Counted from the stretch's first letter, positions 1-8,074 are shown. The stretch: 26,821 nt of DNA from JBMNTQ01 sp050945815 (GCA_050945815.1 JBMNTQ010000007.1:1-26821), one strand, 5' to 3'. Program-made: numbers and translations. Notes: generated by a model not told the origin, from the letters alone.

Positions 1-747
1 GCCCGGCAAAAGAATAAGCTGGAGGGTGCGCCGCTGGTGGGGAAGCTGTCTAGCTGTACCGGCAGATCCGCTCAGATAAATGAGCTTTTTATTGTGGAAG
101 GGGATTCAGCAGGAGGCAGCGCCAAGCAGGGGCGCGACCGGCGTTTTCAGGCAATTTTACCGCTGCGGGGGAAGCCCTTAAACGTGGAGAAGAAGCGGAT
201 TGATCAGGTTTTGGCCAACGAGGAGTTTCGCTCGATCATTACGGCGCTGGGAACAGGGATAGACGAGGACTTTTCTATTAAGACCTTAAAATACAACAAA
301 ATAATTATTCTGGCGGATGCGGACCAGGACGGTGCGCATATCCGTGCCATTCTTCTGACCTTCTTTTTCCGGTATATGAAGGAATTGATTGCAAAAGGGC
401 ATGTATATATCGGTATGCCGCCGCTCTACCGGATTGCGAAGGGGAGTAAGCAGGCGTACGCTTATGACGAAAAGGAGTTGGCTAAGCTGAGCAAGGAATT
501 TGGAAGGGGCTATACAGTGCAGCGGTATAAGGGATTGGGGGAGATGAACCCTGATCAGCTGTGGAATACTACGATGGACCCGGCCAATCGCTCTTTGATG
601 CAGATTAACATTGACGATGCGGCGAATGTGGACAAGATGGTGACGACACTGATGGGCGATAAGGTGGAGCCGCGCAGAGAATTTATTTACCGCTACGCTA
701 ACTTCAATAAGTTGGACGCGTTTAAAGGGGAGGTGGCTGATCGGTGA
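1..747 (+). CDS. parE: DNA topoisomerase IV subunit B (ParE), C-terminal part
   Basis: This is the C-terminal 248 codons of a type IIA topoisomerase ATPase subunit; the reading frame is open from base 1, so the start lies outside the window. The subunit supplies the TOPRIM metal site and ATP-driven strand passage to the ParC subunit encoded next. The TOPRIM motifs are visible as EGDSAGGSA, with its acidic metal ligand, and as DADQDGAHIR. The conserved segment PLRGKPLNVEK lies between them. The C-terminal tail has QRYKGLGEMNP and the usual ending after RREFIYRYA. The stop codon overlaps the GTG start of the A subunit in a GTGA, which implies translational coupling. GyrB cannot be excluded from this fragment; ParE is preferred because the partner lacks a proper GyrA box. 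Confidence 0.85.
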   Translation, partial: ARQKNKLEGAPLVGKLSSCTGRSAQINELFIVEGDSAGGSAKQGRDRRFQAILPLRGKPLNVEKKRIDQVLANEEFRSIITALGTGIDEDFSIKTLKYNKIIILADADQDGAHIRAILLTFFFRYMKELIAKGHVYIGMPPLYRIAKGSKQAYAYDEKELAKLSKEFGRGYTVQRYKGLGEMNPDQLWNTTMDPANRSLMQINIDDAANVDKMVTTLMGDKVEPRREFIYRYANFNKLDAFKGEVADR

Positions 748-3200
748 GTAGGAAAAAGAAGCAGCAACCAATTGCGCAAGACAAGAATATTATGCACGCC
801 TCAATGGAGGAGGCTTTGCATCAGTCTATGCTGCCTTATGCGGAATATGTGATTATGGAACGGGCGCTGCCCCGGGTGGAGGACGGCTTGAAGCCTGTGC
901 AGCGGCGCATTCTTTATACGTTGATGGAGTTGGGGCTGACGCCGGATAAGCCGCATAAAAAATCTGCGCGTATTGTGGGCGATGCCTTGGGCAAATACCA
1001 TCCCCATGGGGACACCTCAGTTTATGATGCGATGGTGCGCTTGGCGCAGGATTTCAACATGCGCGAACCCTTGGTGGACGGACATGGAAACTTTGGTTCC
1101 GTAGACGGGGATTCTGCAGCGGCCATGCGTTATACAGAAGCACGGCTGACCAGCCTAGCGATGGAGTTGCTGCGGGATTTGGATAAGGATACGGTGCCGT
1201 TTCGGCTGAATTTTGACGATTCTCTAAAGGAACCGGATATGCTGCCCGGACGCTTTCCGAACCTTTTGGTTAACGGTGCTTCGGGGATTGCTGTGGGCCT
1301 TGCGACCAACATACCGCCCCATAATTTGGGGGAGGTTATTGACGGGGTGGTGGCGCAGATTGACAAGCCGGATATTCCTTTGAAAGAGTTGATGGGGTAT
1401 GTCAAGGGGCCGGATTTCCCTACCGGCGGCTACCTTGTCGGGGAGGGAGAGCTTTACAAGGCCTATGAGACCGGGCGGGGCAAATTGACGCTGCGGGCGA
1501 AAGCCGAGGTACAGCCCGGCAGCAATGGGAAATCTGTGATTGTGATTACGGAATTGCCGTATCAGGTGAATAAGGCCTCCTGCTTGGAGAAGATATTGAA
1601 GCTTAGTGAGGAAAAGAAGGAGATATTTGCCGGAATCGCCGATATTCGCGATGAATCCGATCGCAGCGGGTTGCGGGCGGTGGTGGAGGTGCGGCGGGAT
1701 TATGATGGGCAGCAGATACTGAATGCCTTGTATAAATACTCGGATTTGCAGGTGACATTCGGTGTGAATATGGTGGCGATTGCCCATGGGAAGCCCATGC
1801 AGATGGGGATTCGGGATATTAATGCTTACTATATTGATTATCAGAAACAGGTGGTGCGCCGCCGAACCCGTTTTGAGCTGGAGAACGCGGAAAAGCGCGG
1901 ACATATTTTAGAAGGGCTGATTGTTGCGGTGGACAACATTGACCGCGTGATTGCGCTGATTCGCCGCAGCAAGAATCCGGCGGAGGCGAAGAGGGGCTTG
2001 ATGGAGGAGTTTTCTATGACTGGCGTGCAGGCGCAGGCAGTTCTGGACTTGCGACTGCAGCGGTTGACCAACCTGGAAATCGCCAGTTTGCGTAAGGAAT
2101 ACGAGGAAATTCAAGCGTTGATTCGCAAGCTGAAGACCATATTGGCCAGCGAGGGAAAGCTGATGGCTTTGATTAAGAAAGAGCTGCTGGAAATTAAGAA
2201 GAAATATGAGAATCCGCGGCGCACGCACTTTTTGGATGAACAGCCGAAGGTGGAGATTGTTGTTGAGCAGCCGGCACCGCAGGATACGGTGGTTTTGCTG
2301 AAGCGGGGCGGAATGGTTGCACAACTTGCGCCCAAGGCGGTGCAGCGCAATGGCCGTGATGTATGGGAGGAGGGCGAGGAGCCGCTGCAAATTCTGCATA
2401 CGTCCACGGATCGTAGGCTGCAATTGTTTACCAACCGGGGAAACCTATTCCAACTGGATGTGGGGGCGATTCCTGAAGGGAAGCAGAAAGATAAGGGCGT
2501 GATGCTCAATAGTTTGCTAGCAGGGTTTGAACTCGGGGAGACAGTTTTGAAGATTTTCGACTGGGACAACTTTTCTGGGCAGCTATTATTCTACACGCGC
2601 CTGGGCATGATAAAATGCAGCAACCTGGAGGAATATAACGTAAAGAAAGCCAAGGTTGTGGCCTGCGGGCTCAAGGACGGGGACAGCTTGCTGAATGTGG
2701 AGCAGCTTGCGCCGGATACGACGATGTTGTTCATCACGCGCAAGGGGATGAGCATCAATGTTGATACAAAGATGCCTGTCCATGGGCGTACGGCTATGGG
2801 CGTGAAGGCCATTCAGCTGGAGCATGACGATCAGGTGATTTTTGCCGGACAGATCGAGACTGAGGGTGAAGTTCTGGTGGTCAGCGATCGGGGTTATGGG
2901 AAGCGCAGCTTTGTATTTGATTATGAGATGCAGAAGCGAAACGGCAAAGGGCTTAAAACCATTGATTTTAAAAAGAATGGTTCCAATGGATGTGAGCTGG
3001 TGGCGGCGTTCTATGTTAAACAGCCCTATCCTTTGCGTATTCAGTATCGAAACTTGGAGACGGAGAGCTTGTCTACTGAGGATTTCCCCATTGATAAACG
3101 GTTTTCCAAGGGACAGCCGGTGGTTATGGTGTTGCTGGACAATGTTGTGGTGGCGGTGGAGAAAAGAGTCGTCGCTGGATCGGGCGATTTGACGGAATAA
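744..3200 (+). CDS. parC: DNA topoisomerase IV subunit A (ParC)
   Basis: This is the 818-residue breakage-reunion subunit of a type IIA topoisomerase, which decatenates or relaxes DNA together with the upstream B subunit. The catalytic tyrosine is Y130 in RYTEAR. The quinolone-determining region around residues 80-95 reads GDALGKYHPHGDTSVYD, with Thr91 at the position of E. coli GyrA Ser83; threonine there is a natural variant and not evidence of resistance. The C-terminal beta-pinwheel follows from about residue 515. Where gyrases carry a GyrA box of the QRRGGRG type, this protein has QRNGRDV (about 534-540), which is degenerate and points to a ParC-type enzyme without DNA wrapping. The start is the GTG overlapping the parE stop, followed by a basic SRKKKQQ segment. 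Many databases would label such a protein gyrase subunit A. Confidence 0.85.
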   Translation: MSRKKKQQPIAQDKNIMHASMEEALHQSMLPYAEYVIMERALPRVEDGLKPVQRRILYTLMELGLTPDKPHKKSARIVGDALGKYHPHGDTSVYDAMVRLAQDFNMREPLVDGHGNFGSVDGDSAAAMRYTEARLTSLAMELLRDLDKDTVPFRLNFDDSLKEPDMLPGRFPNLLVNGASGIAVGLATNIPPHNLGEVIDGVVAQIDKPDIPLKELMGYVKGPDFPTGGYLVGEGELYKAYETGRGKLTLRAKAEVQPGSNGKSVIVITELPYQVNKASCLEKILKLSEEKKEIFAGIADIRDESDRSGLRAVVEVRRDYDGQQILNALYKYSDLQVTFGVNMVAIAHGKPMQMGIRDINAYYIDYQKQVVRRRTRFELENAEKRGHILEGLIVAVDNIDRVIALIRRSKNPAEAKRGLMEEFSMTGVQAQAVLDLRLQRLTNLEIASLRKEYEEIQALIRKLKTILASEGKLMALIKKELLEIKKKYENPRRTHFLDEQPKVEIVVEQPAPQDTVVLLKRGGMVAQLAPKAVQRNGRDVWEEGEEPLQILHTSTDRRLQLFTNRGNLFQLDVGAIPEGKQKDKGVMLNSLLAGFELGETVLKIFDWDNFSGQLLFYTRLGMIKCSNLEEYNVKKAKVVACGLKDGDSLLNVEQLAPDTTMLFITRKGMSINVDTKMPVHGRTAMGVKAIQLEHDDQVIFAGQIETEGEVLVVSDRGYGKRSFVFDYEMQKRNGKGLKTIDFKKNGSNGCELVAAFYVKQPYPLRIQYRNLETESLSTEDFPIDKRFSKGQPVVMVLLDNVVVAVEKRVVAGSGDLTE

Positions 3201-3499
3201 ATATAGATATGTCCTTACAAAATGTGTTATAATATGATATAAGGAGGTTTTTGCTTTATTTTTTGCAGGCTCATAAAATTGGCTTTGTGACTGTGAGCAA
3301 GCGTAGGGTTTAGTATGGATTTGTCGGGGGAAAGGAGTTTGCCGCAGGACGATTCTGTTAGGGGAGCAGAGAAGGATTCAAACAAAGCCGCACGGGGGGC
3401 GTCGGCACTGAATTTGCTGTTTTAGACGTCGGACAGGCTCTGCGGGCATTCCGATTTTCCAGACATCGTGTATCATAAAGTCTTGAAATGGAGAATTCA
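3201..3499 (+). other. Noncoding interval / long ldh leader
   Basis: This is 299 bases between parC and the preferred ldh start. It holds the extended -10 promoter at 3225-3233 and a full AAGGAGG Shine-Dalgarno at 3241-3247. No convincing reading frame follows that site: a TTG frame of 20 codons (3251-3313) sits only three bases downstream of it. A 36-codon ATG frame (3315-3425) lacks a ribosome binding site. I see no terminator after parC and no riboswitch class I can name. Confidence 0.5.
3225..3233 (+). promoter_or_regulatory. Extended -10 promoter upstream of ldh
   Basis: TGTTATAAT is a perfect extended -10 element (TGn plus TATAAT). No good -35 hexamer lies 16-18 bases upstream. Transcription would start near 3240, giving a leader of about 260 nt before ldh. 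This is a motif match only. Confidence 0.6.
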
Positions 3500-4471
3500 A
3501 TGAAAACAAATGTGAATACTAAAAAAATTGCAGTAGTGGGCGCTGGCTTTGTAGGGGGGACCATTGCTTATACCTTGGCTATGGCGGGAATTGTTCCTGA
3601 AATTGCGGTCGTGGACATTGCGGAGGATAAAGCAGAGGGACAGGTTGCGGACATCATCGACGGAGCATCGTTGCTGCCCGCAGTTTATATGCATGCCGGG
3701 GGCTACGAGGCTTGTGCTGATGCGGATATTGTGGTCATTACGGCTGGTGTGGGGCGTAAACCGGGGCAGACTCGCTTAGAGCTTGCCCAGATTAATGTGG
3801 GAATCATTAAGGACATGGTAGAGCAAATTGTACACTATGCGCCCAATGCCGTTTTGCTGGTGGTTAGCAACCCTGTGGACGTATTGACCTATGCCGCGCT
3901 GAAGTATTCCGGCTTTCCTGCGCATCGGGTTGTGGGTTCCGGTACGCTGCTGGATACCGTGCGTTTGCGCCGCCAACTCTCCGAACATCTGAATGTGCCG
4001 GTTGCTGACATGGAGGCTATGGTCTTGGGCGAGCACGGGGATACTGCTATGGTGCCTTGGTCGCTGGCGCAGGTGAAGGGCGTGCCGCTGGACCAATTTT
4101 GCACCAAGAGACGGGAGGCAGGGCTGCCCGTGATGGAAGATAAGGACTATGACGCTATTTTGCAGCGGGTACATGAAGCAGGACAATTTGTCATCAAGCG
4201 CAAGGGTGCGACCTACTATGCTATTGCGTTGGTCGTGACAGACATTTGTACGGCCATTATTCGAAACGCAACTTCTGTGATGACTGTTTCCTCCTATGTT
4301 CAGGATTGGAATGGCATTGATGATGTTTCGTTGAGCCTACCCCAGATTGTGGGCGGAAGGGGCTTGATGGGGGTGGTGCCGACGGAGCTGACCAAAGATG
4401 AAATGGCTTTGCTGCGCCGCTCCGGGGACAAGCTTCGAGAGACCTTAAAGCTGGTTAACTTGATTGACTGA
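3500..4471 (+). CDS. ldh: L-lactate dehydrogenase family, NAD-dependent 2-hydroxyacid dehydrogenase
   Basis: This is a cytosolic enzyme of the LDH/MDH family, which interconverts a 2-keto acid and the L-2-hydroxyacid with NAD(H), most likely regenerating NAD+ in fermentation. Residue numbers use the 323-residue form. The Rossmann motif is GAGFVG (14-19), and D39 after the second strand favours NAD. Family catalytic residues are present: R92 (LDH Arg109), D152 (Asp168), R155 (Arg171) and H179 in GEHGDT (His195). The segment GATYY is LDH-like. The specificity loop reads AGVGRKPGQTR, putting Arg86 where classical LDHs have Gln102; arginine there is the malate dehydrogenase signature. ATG 3500 is preferred to the in-frame ATG at 3488 because GGAG lies six bases upstream of it. 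The gene is monocistronic, between its own leader and a terminator. Lactate is the default substrate call, with malate or another hydroxyacid possible. Confidence 0.82.
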   Translation: MKTNVNTKKIAVVGAGFVGGTIAYTLAMAGIVPEIAVVDIAEDKAEGQVADIIDGASLLPAVYMHAGGYEACADADIVVITAGVGRKPGQTRLELAQINVGIIKDMVEQIVHYAPNAVLLVVSNPVDVLTYAALKYSGFPAHRVVGSGTLLDTVRLRRQLSEHLNVPVADMEAMVLGEHGDTAMVPWSLAQVKGVPLDQFCTKRREAGLPVMEDKDYDAILQRVHEAGQFVIKRKGATYYAIALVVTDICTAIIRNATSVMTVSSYVQDWNGIDDVSLSLPQIVGGRGLMGVVPTELTKDEMALLRRSGDKLRETLKLVNLID

Positions 4472-4502
4472 TGTAGACGAGGTTTGCTACAGAAGACACC
4501 AG

Positions 4503-4540
4503 GGCTTTCGCATTATTTTTTGCGGAAGCCTTTTGTTGTT
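4503..4540 (+). terminator. Intrinsic terminator after ldh
   Basis: A 9-bp stem (GGCTTTCGC at 4503-4511 with GCGGAAGCC at 4522-4530, one G-T pair) closes a 10-base loop and is followed by TTTTGTTGTT. It lies about 30 bases after the ldh stop. Confidence 0.85.
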
Positions 4541-4654
4541 GCAAATATAGGAAACAGGTTCATTGATACATATTTTTCGTTTCTGTGCATAACACATGGT
4601 TTTTCTGAATAGTAATTTCTATGTATTGGAAAAACCCGGAGAGGACGGAATTGT

Positions 4655-5254
4655 ATGGACTCGAAAAATCATGTGTGTGTTTCTGGTGTCACCCATTCCA
4701 GGCCGGCGTATTCTCATAGTATGTATGGTGAAACCTTTTATTCCTTTTTTATTGCTGTGAAACGTTTAAGTGGCTATCTGGATATCTTACCGGTGACAGC
4801 GGCCTATGGCTTGGTGAAGGATTTGTGCTTGGGGGATTTCATTCTGATTAATGGACAGCTCCGTTCTTACAATAAAATTATTGATGGAAACAGCCGTTTG
4901 ATTTTGACTATATTTGCCCGGGAGGTTTGTATTGGGGCGCAGGAAAAGAAGAATGAGATTTTTCTGGACGGTTATATATGCAAGCCTGTGGTATATAGGG
5001 CAACGCCGTTTAATCGGGAAATAACGGATGTTTTGCTGGCCGTTAACAGGCATTATAATAAATCCGATTATATTCCTGCGATTACTTGGGGCGCGAATGC
5101 ACGAAAATGCCAATATCTGGAGGTTGGGGACAGGATTCAGGTTTGCGGACGGGTGCAGAGCAGGGAGTATGAAAAACGGCTGTCGGACGGCCGGATTGTG
5201 GTGCGGGTGGCTTATGAAGTTTCTATTTCAGAAGTGAAGAAGCTGGACTGCTGA
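4655..5254 (+). CDS. Single-stranded DNA-binding-like protein with two OB folds
   Basis: This 199-residue protein appears to hold two tandem OB folds. The C-terminal one (about 101-197) is clearly SSB-like: it runs from NEIFLDGYICKP through ATPFNREITDVLLAVNR to IPAITWGANARK and ends with GDRIQVCGRVQSREY, the order seen in bacterial SSB. The N-terminal segment (about 8-95) has a weaker OB-like strand pattern, including GETFYSFFIAVKRLSG, GDFILINGQLR and LILTIFAREV. It lacks the glycine-rich linker and acidic tip of canonical SSB, so it is unlikely to recruit repair partners in the same way. Binding of single-stranded DNA is inferred from the fold, not from identified contact residues. A GAGAGGACGG segment lies upstream of the ATG. 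It stands between a terminator and a new promoter, so it is probably transcribed alone. Confidence 0.72.
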   Translation: MDSKNHVCVSGVTHSRPAYSHSMYGETFYSFFIAVKRLSGYLDILPVTAAYGLVKDLCLGDFILINGQLRSYNKIIDGNSRLILTIFAREVCIGAQEKKNEIFLDGYICKPVVYRATPFNREITDVLLAVNRHYNKSDYIPAITWGANARKCQYLEVGDRIQVCGRVQSREYEKRLSDGRIVVRVAYEVSISEVKKLDC

Positions 5255-5257
5255 AAT

Positions 5258-5277
5258 AGAAAAACAGGCTTTTTTGT
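5258..5277 (+). terminator. Possible weak terminator after the SSB-like gene
   Basis: AAAACA pairs with TGTTTT across a short loop containing GGC and a T run, directly after the stop codon. The stem is only six pairs and mostly A-T, so this is tentative. Confidence 0.3.
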
Positions 5278-5308
5278 TTTCGGAAGTTAAAGGAATAAAG
5301 TAAAATGC

Positions 5309-5337
5309 GTGAAATTTGGATGGTCTTATGCTAAAAT
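5309..5337 (+). promoter_or_regulatory. Promoter upstream of yerC-pcrA-ligA
   Basis: An extended -10 TGCTAAAAT lies at 5329-5337, and a poor -35 (GTGAAA, 5309-5314) sits 17 bases upstream of its hexamer. The resulting leader to yerC would be about 160 nt. Confidence 0.45.
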
Positions 5338-5347
5338 AATAGACAGG

Positions 5348-5367
5348 AAAAGCATGGGGCTTTTTTT
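5348..5367 (+). terminator. Small hairpin plus T run in the yerC leader (possible attenuator)
   Basis: AAAAGC (5348-5353) pairs with GCTTTT (5359-5364) around a five-base loop, and the T run continues to 5367. It lies within the first 25 nt expected downstream of the candidate promoter. The stem is short and A-T rich, so its termination strength is doubtful. Confidence 0.3.
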
Positions 5368-5506
5368 ATGACGTCTTCACAGCATGGGCGAGGGAAGCGG
5401 CCGGCGGCGACGCGCTGGGTATCTTTCTTTGCAGCATGGAGGGGCTCTGGGTTACTTTACTGTATGTAGGATAGAATGTGCTTGGCAGCGTACAAGGAGG
5501 GTTTTT

Positions 5507-5806
5507 ATGAAGGATCCTAGGATGAAAAACCAGCGGCTGGACAAGCTTTACGCGGCGGTGCTTTCGTTGCGCAGCGTAGAGGAATGTTATGATTTCTTTG
5601 AGGATATCTGTACCATTACCGAACTGCAGGCCTTGGCCCAGCGGATGGAGGTGGCGCAGCTGTTGGATGAGAATGTAACCTACCATGAAATTGTGGGTAA
5701 AACCGGCGCCAGCACGGCTACCATCAGCCGGGTAAACCGTTGTTTGCAATACGGTGCGGGGGGATATCGGCTGGTGTTGGACAGGATGGGGAAGGGCGGG
5801 GAATAA
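5507..5806 (+). CDS. yerC: YerC/YecD family TrpR-like transcriptional regulator
   Basis: This is a 99-residue helical protein of the Trp-repressor superfamily, YerC/YecD branch, expected to bind DNA as a dimer; its regulon and ligand are not evident here. The helix-turn-helix spans roughly residues 58-80: TYHEIVGKTGAS forms the first helix and turn, and TATISRVNRCL the recognition helix. The N-terminal half has LYAAVLSLRSVEECYDFFEDICTIT, cut here into the pieces LYAAVLSLRS and DFFEDICTIT, which is typical of the branch. The start is ATG 5507, because AAGGAGG lies six bases upstream; a longer in-frame extension to 5384 has no ribosome binding site and no family resemblance. YerC next to pcrA and ligA is a recurrent Firmicutes arrangement. 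Confidence 0.88.
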   Translation: MKDPRMKNQRLDKLYAAVLSLRSVEECYDFFEDICTITELQALAQRMEVAQLLDENVTYHEIVGKTGASTATISRVNRCLQYGAGGYRLVLDRMGKGGE

Positions 5807-5884
5807 AAGCGCCCAAGGGACATAGGCAACCTGCCGCGGGAGCTATCTTGCGGGAGGGTTTATTATTCTATTTTGGAGGGGAAA

Positions 5885-8074
5885 ATGGATTTATCCAAGT
5901 TGAATGACAGGCAGCGGGAGGCTGTGACAACCACGGAAGGGCCGTTGCTGGTTTTGGCTGGGGCGGGCAGCGGGAAAACCCGGGTGATTACCTACCGGAT
6001 TGCCTATTTGATCCAGCAGGGGGTGTATCCCGAGCGTATATTGGCGCTGACGTTCACCAACAAGGCTGCCCGGGAAATGGGGGAGCGGGTTGAGCAGTTG
6101 GCGGGGGAGAGAGGTGTGTGGGTTTCTACGTTTCATTCTGCGTGTGCGCGGATATTGCGGCGCGATATTGATAAGATAGGGTATTCCAACGCTTTTACCA
6201 TCTATGATGGGGCGGATCAGGGGGCGCTGGTTGCGGATTGTTTGCAGCGGCTGGAGATTCCGTCGGAGCGGCTGGAAAAGCGGCAGGCGTTGGCGCTTAT
6301 TTCAGAGGCAAAGAACCGGAGCGAAAATCCGACTGAATATATTGCGGCTAAGGTGAGGAACAGCGCGGAACTTAAGGGCATGGATCGAGTTTTTGAGCTT
6401 TATTCCCGGCGGCTTTTTGAGAGCAGCGCCTTGGATTTTGACGATTTGCTGCTGTTGACCATCAGGCTTTTCAAAGAGGCACCGGAGGTTTTGGAACACT
6501 ACCAGAACCGCTTTGAATACATCCATGTGGATGAATATCAGGATACCAACCTTGCCCAGTATACCTTAGTGAAGATGTTGTGTAAAAAACATGGGAATTT
6601 GTGTGTGGTGGGGGACGACGACCAGGGCATATACTCCTGGCGGGGGGCGGATATTCGAAACATATTGGAATTTGAGAAGGATTTCCCCAATACGAAGATT
6701 ATCCGCCTGGAGCAGAACTACCGTTCTACCCGCTATATTTTAAGCGCGGCCAATACTGTGATTCAGAACAACCGGTGCCGCAAAGAGAAGAAGCTTTGGA
6801 CCGACCGGGAGGAGGGCGAGAAGCTGACGGTTTATCAGGCGCCTTATCAGCATGCGGAGGCGCGCTTTCTCTGCGAAACCATTTTCTCTCTGCGGGCGAA
6901 GGGCTATACATATGGCGATTGTGCTGTGTTATATCGGCTAAACTCTCAGTCTCGAGTGATTGAGGAGACCCTGCGTATGTATAATATCCCGTATCGGGTA
7001 TATGGAGGCCTAGGCTTCTACCAGCGCAAGGAGATTAAGGATTTGATCGCTTATTTGCGTGTTCTGGAGAATCCGGCGGATGATATCAGCCTAAAGCGTA
7101 TCATCAACAACCCCAAACGCGGGATCGGAGATGCGGCGATTTCTGCTTTGGAGGGTGCGGCGACAACGCGTATGCAGCCGCTTTTCTCCATCGTTTTGGA
7201 TGCGCGGCGGGCGTTGGGGGACATTCGGTCGGTGAAGAAAATTGAGGAATTTGCAGAGATTATGACTCAACTGATCGCCTATAAGAGCATGTTGCCTTTG
7301 GGGGAATTTGTGGAGCGGATGGTTAAGGAAACCGGTTATAGCGCCCAGTATGAGAAGATGAACAACGAGGAGGGCCGTGGGCGGCTGGAGAATATCGGTG
7401 AGTTTATTGGTGCTGTGCATGAGTTTGAGGAGAGCATGGACGGCAGCCTGGCAGATTTTCTGGAGAGCGTTGCGTTGGTGTCGGACATTGATGAGCTTGA
7501 GGATGAGAGCGGTGCGGTTTCCCTGATGACTATGCACAGCGCTAAAGGGCTGGAGTTTCCGGTTGTGTTTGTGACCGGGTTGGAGGAAGGCATTTTTCCC
7601 CATGCCCGGGCGTTTTACAATGCGGACGAGCTGGAGGAGGAGCGCCGGCTTTGCTATGTTGCGATTACGCGGGCGCAGAAGCACCTCTATTTGACTTATT
7701 GTACCGAACGCAATCTGTTTGGCAAGACCAGCTATAATAAACCCTCACGCTTTCTGGAGGAATTGCCGGAGGCATGCGTTCAGGGGGATTTGCCTCAATT
7801 GCGCACTGGCGAGGGGGAGCCGGAAAAACAAGGGCAGCAGCGCCGGCAGGAGCCTAAGAGTTTTCAGAAGATCTTTGTGCCTGCTGCTATGAAGGCCAAA
7901 GAGAATGCCCAGGCGTACCAATCCGGCGTGAAGGTTTTTCATAAGAAGTTTGGTAACGGTGTGATTGAGACGGTGGAAGGGGAGGGAGCTGGGGCGACGG
8001 TGACTGTGGATTTTGAGCAGGCAGGTGTGAAGCGGCTTTCCTTGTCGTTTGCGCCGTTGGAACTGCGGGACTAA
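5885..8074 (+). CDS. pcrA: ATP-dependent DNA helicase PcrA (UvrD/Rep family)
   Basis: This is a 729-residue superfamily 1A helicase that moves 3' to 5' on single-stranded DNA, acting in repair, rolling-circle replication and removal of blocked complexes. Helicase motifs appear in order: Walker A AGAGSGKT (25-32), TFTNKAAREM, Walker B DEYQDTN (from about 216), GDDDQGIYSWRGAD, LEQNYRST, TMHSAKGLEFPVVFVTG, and motif VI with CYVAITRAQ. The C-terminal 50 residues form a Tudor-like domain beginning at VKVFHKKFGNG, the element that contacts RNA polymerase in PcrA proteins. ATG 5885 is chosen because GGAGG lies five bases upstream; the TTG at 5873 overlaps that site. It is followed 27 bases later by ligA, so the two are probably co-transcribed. 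Confidence 0.96.
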   Translation: MDLSKLNDRQREAVTTTEGPLLVLAGAGSGKTRVITYRIAYLIQQGVYPERILALTFTNKAAREMGERVEQLAGERGVWVSTFHSACARILRRDIDKIGYSNAFTIYDGADQGALVADCLQRLEIPSERLEKRQALALISEAKNRSENPTEYIAAKVRNSAELKGMDRVFELYSRRLFESSALDFDDLLLLTIRLFKEAPEVLEHYQNRFEYIHVDEYQDTNLAQYTLVKMLCKKHGNLCVVGDDDQGIYSWRGADIRNILEFEKDFPNTKIIRLEQNYRSTRYILSAANTVIQNNRCRKEKKLWTDREEGEKLTVYQAPYQHAEARFLCETIFSLRAKGYTYGDCAVLYRLNSQSRVIEETLRMYNIPYRVYGGLGFYQRKEIKDLIAYLRVLENPADDISLKRIINNPKRGIGDAAISALEGAATTRMQPLFSIVLDARRALGDIRSVKKIEEFAEIMTQLIAYKSMLPLGEFVERMVKETGYSAQYEKMNNEEGRGRLENIGEFIGAVHEFEESMDGSLADFLESVALVSDIDELEDESGAVSLMTMHSAKGLEFPVVFVTGLEEGIFPHARAFYNADELEEERRLCYVAITRAQKHLYLTYCTERNLFGKTSYNKPSRFLEELPEACVQGDLPQLRTGEGEPEKQGQQRRQEPKSFQKIFVPAAMKAKENAQAYQSGVKVFHKKFGNGVIETVEGEGAGATVTVDFEQAGVKRLSLSFAPLELRD

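Noticed and set aside
1011..1030. Thr91 in the quinolone-determining region as a resistance mutation
   Set aside because: Threonine occurs naturally at this position in susceptible wild-type enzymes of several species, so resistance cannot be inferred.
1224..1904. Long minus-strand frames inside parC, pcrA, coaBC and prkC
   Set aside because: They are antisense to strongly conserved genes, rich in His, Arg and Gln as expected of shadow frames, and lack ribosome binding sites.
3284..3302. A possible Rex redox-repressor site (TTTGTGACTGTGAGCAAG) upstream of ldh
   Set aside because: The outer TTG and CAA ends fit, but the inner half-sites are not palindromic and the length differs from the usual 18-base Rex operator.
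3251..3313. A 20-codon TTG frame after AAGGAGG
   Set aside because: The gap between the ribosome binding site and the TTG is only three bases, too short for normal initiation; kept only as a remark in the leader finding.
3315..3425. A 36-codon ATG frame in the ldh leader
   Set aside because: It has no Shine-Dalgarno, an unremarkable polar composition and no recognisable family.
5384..5506. N-terminal extension of YerC by 41 codons
   Set aside because: No ribosome binding site lies before the upstream start, the extension is absent from the family, and AAGGAGG stands at ideal distance before ATG 5507.
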